From contig JAESUZ010004128.1 of assembly GCA_017311185.1 (NCBI GenBank), positions 930,001-994,000 of the forward strand: 64,000 nucleotides of DNA, in the 5' to 3' direction. The stretch is from Proteles cristata cristata (taxonomy: Eukaryota; Chordata; Mammalia; Carnivora; Hyaenidae). How positions within the stretch are numbered: the stretch's first letter is position 1; the number at the start of each line of letters is the position of its first letter. This document shows, piece after piece, positions 59,108 through 64,000 of this stretch. The notes beneath the pieces are model-generated. The model saw nothing but the letters and a program-made list of their open reading frames with translations, did no database searches and was not told where the DNA came from. Position numbers and translations under genes: made by a program.

Positions 59108-59126
59108 GCGGGGCGGGGCGGGGCGC
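59108..59126 (+). promoter_or_regulatory. Tandem GC boxes (candidate Sp1/KLF sites)
   Basis: Overlapping GGGGCGGGG units sit about 240 bases upstream of the likely exon 1 donor and about 640 bases upstream of the start codon. Rodent OPRK1 promoters are described as TATA-less and GC-rich, so these are good candidates for core promoter elements. Transcription start sites cannot be read from the sequence. Confidence 0.6.
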
Positions 59127-59139
59127 CGCCGTGGACTCC

Positions 59140-59364
59140 GCCCCGCGGGCTCGCGCGCCGACCGAGTGCGGGCCGCGTCTTCCGGACTGAGCTGCCGCGC
59201 GCCGAGCCGCGGGGCCGGCGCTGGGCTGCAAAGGCGCCTCCGCCGGAGCGCGGGCTGCGGGTGCGCGGCGGCCCGCAGGGCTGAGCCGGCCCCGGGAGCG
59301 CGCCGGGCCGTCCCGGCCGGGACCTGCGTCCCCGGACCGCCGCGCGCGTCTCCGGGAAGCGGAG
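59140..59364 (+). other. OPRK1: Candidate non-coding exon 1 of OPRK1 (5' boundary unknown)
   Basis: A strong donor (GGAG then GTGAGC) is present at 59364/59365 inside the CpG island, downstream of the GC boxes and upstream of the coding exon. Opioid receptor genes of this type carry a 5' non-coding exon, so this is the most economical exon 1 boundary. The stretch contains no ATG. The left boundary is only a placeholder because start sites cannot be seen. Confidence 0.5.
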
Positions 59365-59760
59365 GTGAGCTTTGGGGCGCTCGACTTTCGAGGAGCGGCT
59401 CTTGGGCAGCGCGGGCTCGGCGCTCCAGGACGCGCTTGTCCCCGGGGGCTCAGAGCAGCGGTCTGGGGACAGGTCCCCCGGGGACCGTGCCTAGGACACA
59501 GGTGGGGGGCGGCGGATTTCAGGGCCGGGGAAGAGGAGCGAGGGCTGTGCGCCTCGCCCGGACGGCAGCGAGCGCTCCGCCGTCCCTTTCCCCGCCCTCG
59601 GAACGTGCGCCCGGGTGGCCTTCGGCGGGTCCCGGGCTCCCCGCGCCACCGGCCCCCGCGCGCTGGCCGGTGTGTCCGCAAAGTTTGCGTCTCCGGGTCC
59701 AGCCAGTTCTGTCGCTCCCGCAGCCCCGCAGGTGCCGCCTCTCCTCGCCGCGCGCCGCAG
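59365..59760 (+). other. OPRK1: Candidate short intron 1 of OPRK1 with two possible acceptors
   Basis: The intron would start at the GTGAGC at 59365. Possible acceptor AGs are at 59731 (GCAG before GTGCCG) and 59760 (GCAG before CCGCCGACC), 38 and 9 bases before the ATG. The pyrimidine tract (TCTGTCGCTCCCGCAGCC and CTCTCCTCGCC) is modest. The two AGs are 29 bases apart, which would give two leader isoforms. Rodent literature describes alternative leaders from this junction and a second promoter within intron 1. No ATG occurs anywhere from 59041 to 59769. Confidence 0.4.
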
Positions 59761-59769
59761 CCGCCGACC

Positions 59770-60026
59770 ATGGAGTCCCCGGTCCAGATCTTCCGCGGGG
59801 AGCCGGGTCCCACCTGCCCCCCGAGCACCTGCGGGTCCCCCAACGGCAGCGGCTGGCTGGCGGGCTGGGCCGAGGCCGACGGCAACAGCAGCGGGGGCTC
59901 CGAGGGCGCTCCGCTCGAGCCCGCGCACATCTCTCCCGCCATCCCGGTCATCATCACCGCGGTCTACTCGGTGGTGTTCGTCGTGGGCTTGGTGGGCAAC
60001 TCCCTGGTCATGTTCGTGATCATCCG
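59770..60026 (+). CDS. OPRK1: Kappa-type opioid receptor, first coding exon (partial gene)
   Basis: This exon encodes the first 86 residues of the kappa opioid receptor, a class A GPCR of the plasma membrane that binds dynorphin peptides and couples to Gi/Go. The reading frame starts at an ATG in an optimal Kozak context (ACC before it, G after it). It begins MESPVQIFRGEPGPTC, close to the mammalian OPRK1 N-terminus as I remember it. Two N-glycosylation sequons are visible at N25 (N-G-S) and N39 (N-S-S). From about residue 58 the sequence becomes hydrophobic (helix 1) and contains G-N-S-L-V, with N77 as the conserved helix-1 asparagine. The exon ends at 60026 after two bases of the arginine-86 codon and is followed by GTGAGT, so the next exon must supply the third base. 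Length and phase match the known first coding exon. The rest of the receptor lies beyond the window. The membrane part looks near-identical to other mammals; the tail (residues 17-48) is the variable part. Confidence 0.97.
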
Positions 60027-60032
60027 GTGAGT
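60027..60032 (+). promoter_or_regulatory. OPRK1: Splice donor of OPRK1 first coding exon
   Basis: The exon sequence CATCCG is followed by GTGAGT, a near-consensus U2 donor. Its position leaves a phase-2 split arginine codon, as expected for this receptor. Confidence 0.93.
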
Positions 60033-60063
60033 GCGGGGTCTGTGCGCCGCGGTGGCTGAGTTG

Positions 60064-60091
60064 GAGGGCGGGGTGGGGGGACGTGGGGAGG
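60064..60091 (+). other. G-rich tract just inside the OPRK1 intron
   Basis: GGAGGGCGGGGTGGGGGGAC followed by GTGGGGAGG has at least four G-runs at short spacing on the transcribed-sense strand, a possible G-quadruplex 38 bases past the donor. Confidence 0.5.
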
Positions 60092-61899
60092 CCGGTGCAG
60101 CCGCCTGGACCGCGGGTGGGGCGCCAACCCGGGGGCGGGGACCCTGACCCGTCCTTGCCGGGCTCCGGAGAGCCTCAGAGGGCGGCCTCCTCGAAGTAAA
60201 GTGTTCCTGTTTTGGAATACCGGGCAGCCAGAACTGTTTTGAGGACTTGAGTGACTCTCCTCTTACCCCCCAAGCCCTCGCGGAAAACTGTGGTCAGGCC
60301 AAGTACTAGGGTGTGGAGCAAGGTCAATGTCTCCTGCAAAGGAAACTCCTTCCTCTGCCTGGCCTTTTTGCCTGGTTGCCCGCACCTGTTTGGAGGGCTT
60401 GGTTTTGTCTTCCGTAAATATTTCTTAAGGTAAAATTCAGGTCCATCGAATGCACTGGTCATAATTCAGAATTTCCTGTGACTCATCAGATTGGTGTTAT
60501 GGTTTACGAAGCAAAAGCCACTATACTATTTCGAGTTGCTGGTATCCACACATGAGTCCCTTTCAAGCACTGAAATGTCATCTTGTTAAGAATATCAGTG
60601 ATTTTTGTAAATAAGCCATCTAATATTTATCCTCTGAAGTGCGGGTTGTGGAGGTTTTCAAAAATTGCTTAGCTTTTTATTTTCCAACCGGGGGAAACTA
60701 AAGGTTCTGTTTTATTGTTCTTTGGTAGAATTTATATAGAAGTCATTTCTAGTAATGAATACCCAAATATCCACGTATATAGGCTAGTTTCCTGGTAAGT
60801 GAAATGATGCTTCTTTCGGTCTCTTTCAACAAAGAAAACAAGAAAAGAAAAAAAAAATCCCCACTTTGGCCTGGAGGCCCTTTGAAATATATGTGTAGTA
60901 CTTTCTGGGAGATTTAATGCTTTGGAAATGCACCTTTGAGAGTGGATAAGGGGCTTACATTTCTTTGAGAAGTCCTGTGAAGTAAAGGACACAAGTCACT
61001 CTTTTCAGGGATATTGAAGGATGGATAAAACAACAACAACTTTTTTTTTTTGGTTCCAACTTTAGCTCTTTATTATTAACCTTAAGCACATTATCTCTAG
61101 TAGCATGAGTCTTGAGAAATCATCATCATAATAAAATGCCCATTTATTTGTCTATCTAGTCTTGAGAGTTTCAGATCTTTTATCTTCATCTGTGCTCCAG
61201 AACTAAAACCCATCATTTAAGCCTCCAAATATTATAAAGCTCATTTCACCTACAATTAGTGTTTGTTCCTTGGTACCCTTGGTTGCCATAATTGTGTATT
61301 GTGTTTTATAGGAATTCTGTCAATAATGAGGAAAGGCTACAGAGAGAGGGGAGGTTTTAAAAGCATACTGTTTTTTTTTCAAGCCCTTAGTAATTTCAGA
61401 GCTGCTCTCCATTAGAAAGCGATTATAGAAACTGAAAGCAAAGAAAAAACAGCTGTGTTCTCAATTTCAATTAAAATTTTTAGGAGATCTTTGGTTCAGA
61501 GGCTGTTGCTTTGTAATATAACATTGTTACACAAAAAGAAAACACTAAGAAAAGACCCAGCTCCTTTCCTACTTCTGTCATATTTAAGTGCATGAGTAAA
61601 ACAAATACAATGTATTGTTATTTGAATGAGCACCGGAAGTTTTGAGTTGGAGAAGAGCTTCTGAGTTGCTTAACAACTATTTATATAGTCCTGCAAGGTA
61701 GGATAAAAACAAATGAAGAATCTTAAAATGTGTGCAAAGACAACTCCATGGGGGAAGAGTAGACAAGAAGTAGAAGTGAAATATAAATGTATATAACAAT
61801 TACGTGTAATTATATATAATTAATAATCACCATTATAAATAGTAATATAGCATACTTATTAATTATTCATATATTTGTATAACATATGTGACATATAAT

Positions 61900-61937
61900 T
61901 ATATATACACATGTGTGTGTGTGTATATACACATATC
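61900..61937. repeat. (TA)/(TG) compound microsatellite
   Basis: Alternating purine-pyrimidine run in the OPRK1 intron. Confidence 0.85.
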
Positions 61938-63059
61938 TCCAAAAGATATCCAGGAATCAAACTTGCTAAAAGGGAATACATTCAGCTAAAAATACACAAA
62001 ATGTTAGCTCGTTAACGTAACATCATCCATCTTCTCACCCCAGCCCCTTCTACTTGGAGATAAGATATGAAAGGTGAGGGTGGAATGCCAATGTACTGAA
62101 ACATTAGTCTGCTTACATCTACAGCTAAGAGGACTAAGGAGTATTTAGAACCAGTTCACACTGAGAGATGGTCAAAGAGTTGAAAAAGAAAGCCTTTCCT
62201 CAAAAGGAAAGTTGGGGGGCTTGAGTTTGTGTCTCTCAGAGGAACCCAAGACTTGAAAGAAGCAGCTGAGGTGCTCACGTCAGCGCTGAGAGCAGAGGCG
62301 GGGTACAGAACCCAAAGGCGCTGTCACCGTTGACGTTGAGGGCTGGGTAACACTGCCTGTCAAGCTGGAGGCGGGCTTTGGAGAGCCACGCTCCCAACAA
62401 ATCATCCATCGGCCAGGGTCACGGTTCGGTCATCTAGGACGTCATTCTCGAGATGGGATTTAGATGCTTGGATGTCAGGGCCGGTGCAGGTCTGGGATGG
62501 GCAGCTCAGACCTGGGGAGGAGGTGAGGGTTGGGGCCCAAAGCTTGGATTATTTTTAGCCCCGTTTTACAAATAGCTTTCCCACCTTGAGTGCCTGAACA
62601 CATCGACGGTCTCAAGGTTTTTCATCATTTCCTAGTCCCAGCTGCCTTAACTGCCTAACGTGAAGGCACAGTAACTTTCCCCTATGACAACCTTTAAGCA
62701 CCCCGGCCTCCCCTCTTGCCTGGCTTTCATGTTTGTGGCCCTAGGGTGGGAGGTACTTCCCTCAGCCCTGGATCCGTGTCTTTGGCTGCGACTGAAACTT
62801 TGGGTGTGCCCGCGGGCATGGCGCTTAGGAGCCTAACCCTGTGTGCTCTCTACCGCCCCCCTGTGTCGGTCACCTGCAGTGCATGCCCTGATGTCCACCA
62901 GCACCCACACCCCGATCTTGCCCCGCCGTCTCCCCTGTGACATCTTAAACTTCCATCCTCCCACAACTTCCACGCACGCAGCCATCTCCCTGCTTGGCAG
63001 ACGTGACTAAAACTTAAGGGACACTAGATAAATGCCAGGTTCGGAAAGCTAGCTACTGC

Positions 63060-63200
63060 ATGTGAATTATTTCTTTAAATCTTTGTAGTCATAGGTATCT
63101 TACCATCCCCGTTGAACAGACGATGAAACAAAGTAAGCTTAAACTGACTAAAGTCACGCCTTGCTGATTGTGGAGCCCGCCTGGCCCCAGATCCCGCCCT
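63060..63200 (-). mobile_element. MIR SINE remnant
   Basis: TATCTTACCATCCCCGTTG, ACAGACGATGAAACAAAG and AAAGTCACGCCTTGCTGAT follow the complement of the MIR core order. Confidence 0.65.
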
Positions 63201-63592
63201 TCAGTCCGTTGTTCAGTTCCCACTCTACCACTCTGCAAACCTGTGGATACCTCCTTACCTGGCAGCCCTTCGTATTCTCGCAGACTCTCTTCTTCTTGCC
63301 CCATTCGGACACCATGAGCCATCAATTTAGCCTCTCTTGACAATACATGCAACTGCCTTGCCTTCTTGTTATGCCTCTGTCTTCTACCACACCTTGACCC
63401 TGGGTCAAACCAGTACCTTATCTTCCTTATTTCTATACACAACTAATTAAATTCTGCTGCATAAAGTCAGTTTTATCTTTGTCAAGGCAACGTCACTGCC
63501 TTCAAGTGTATGTGACCTCAAGTCTGTGTCTCTCTCCTATTTCCAGAAAGAGCCAATTCCTTTCCCCACTTCTCACTTAAAAACAACAACAA

Positions 63593-63828
63593 CCCAACAC
63601 TAATTTTTTTTTAAAAAAATTTAACTTTATTTTTGAGAGATAGAGAATGAATGAGGGAGGAGCAGAGAGAGGGGGAGACACAGAATCGAAAGCAGGCTCC
63701 AGGCTCTGAGCCGTCAGCATAGAGCCCGATGCGGAGCTTGAACCCACGAATTGTGAGATCATGACCTGAGCAGAAGTTGGACGCTTAACCGACTGAGCCA
63801 CCCACGTGCCCTGGCCCAACACTGATTT
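63593..63828 (-). mobile_element. CAN-SINE with 14-bp TSD
   Basis: Body 63607-63814, standard subfamily. Flanks CCCAACACTAATTT and CCCAACACTGATTT differ at one base. The only SINE in this part of the OPRK1 intron. Confidence 0.94.
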
Positions 63829-64000
63829 AATCAGCACTAATTCCTACTTCCATACTTCCTTATGGGCAGGGAATGGACTTACCAGTTGTTCACTGTGACA
63901 CTAGAATCCAGCTGCTGGGAGCGCTCTTCCTATGTATGTGTCTTGGCCGTCGCCTTTCCCTCATTCCTTTCCATCTCGTGGAGATGTTTCCTTCTTTCTT

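Larger units (their letters stand above)
59050..60150. promoter_or_regulatory. OPRK1: CpG island over the OPRK1 promoter and first coding exon
   Basis: Base composition changes abruptly from AT-rich flanks to very GC-rich sequence with dense CpG dinucleotides, and returns to AT-rich around 60180. The island covers the presumed promoter, exon 1, short intron 1, the first coding exon and the start of the next intron. I see no TATA box, which fits a GC-box-driven dispersed promoter. Boundaries are approximate and were not computed. Confidence 0.9.
60033..64000 (+). other. OPRK1: OPRK1 intron following the first coding exon (5' part)
   Basis: I searched this stretch by eye for the next coding exon, which should begin with the Y-T-K-M-K-T-A-T-N-I-Y motif of intracellular loop 1 and helix 2, and did not find it. 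The intron is therefore at least 3.97 kb. It holds a CpG-rich first 130 bases, a short TG/TA repeat near 61.9 kb, a MIR-like remnant near 63.1 kb and one SINE at 63.6 kb. The remainder looks unique. Confidence 0.85.

Noticed and set aside
59365..59769. In-frame upstream extension of the OPRK1 reading frame
   Set aside because: The frame is open but has no ATG, and the known N-terminus begins at the optimal-context ATG at 59770.
59028..60059. Long open frames of 134-346 codons on both strands across the CpG island
   Set aside because: Extremely GC-rich sequence has few stop codons. Only the frame starting at 59770 matches a known protein; the 346-codon frame is a shifted reading of the same exon.
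1..64000. CRISPR-like, operon-like or phage-like structure
   Set aside because: All regularly spaced repeats resolve to microsatellites, SINEs or L1; the sequence is plainly vertebrate.

Overview
This window is mammalian nuclear DNA from a carnivore, most likely a cat (Felidae). The basis is about 30 copies of the tRNA-Lys-derived carnivore SINE (CAN-SINE) with the felid-type body, plus carnivore LINE-1 elements in every state of decay. There are no operons, CRISPR arrays, prokaryotic genes or tRNA/rRNA genes. Species-level assignment is not possible from sequence reading alone.

The only protein-coding gene I can support is at the right end on the + strand. It is the first coding exon of the kappa-type opioid receptor gene OPRK1 (59770-60026), inside a strong CpG island (about 59050-60150). 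The exon encodes the N-terminal tail and first membrane helix (86 residues, the last codon split by the intron) and ends in a canonical GTGAGT donor. A non-coding exon 1 probably ends at 59364, followed by a short intron 1. The rest of the window (60027-64000) is the 5' part of the next intron; the exon encoding helices 2-4 is not present, so the gene continues past the window. The left 59 kb reads as upstream intergenic DNA.

Layout: 1-6.95 kb, L2, L1 and microsatellite debris. 6.98-13.43 kb, a plus-strand L1 with two nested SINEs, a nested truncated L1 and an internal deletion of the endonuclease region. 13.4-19.4 kb, a SINE-dense stretch with several precise target-site duplications (TSDs). 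19.4-24.5 kb, mostly unique sequence. 24.5-34.4 kb, old HAL1/L1/L2 layers including an L1 RT fragment nested in an opposite-strand L1. 35.6-36.5 kb, a MaLR LTR and a 5'-inverted (twin-primed) L1. 38.4-47.2 kb, an old minus-strand L1 split by a nearly full-length (6.7 kb) minus-strand L1 with a 17-bp TSD. 47.2-59 kb, mixed unique sequence, SINEs, MIR, L2 and an unexplained pair of direct paralogous segments. 59-64 kb, the OPRK1 promoter, exon and intron.

No new molecular system is visible. The most interesting items are: the 3.7-kb-spaced paralogous segments (47.2 and 50.95 kb); an isolated 65-bp patch of L1 ORF2 with no L1 3' end; a reverse-transcriptase fragment inserted in antisense into another L1; a felid SINE subfamily with a diagnostic 4-nt change; a SINE carrying a private tandem repeat next to its B box; and an upstream-ATG-free leader for OPRK1. 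All repeat calls are from reading and recollection of consensus sequences; none was checked with a database search.
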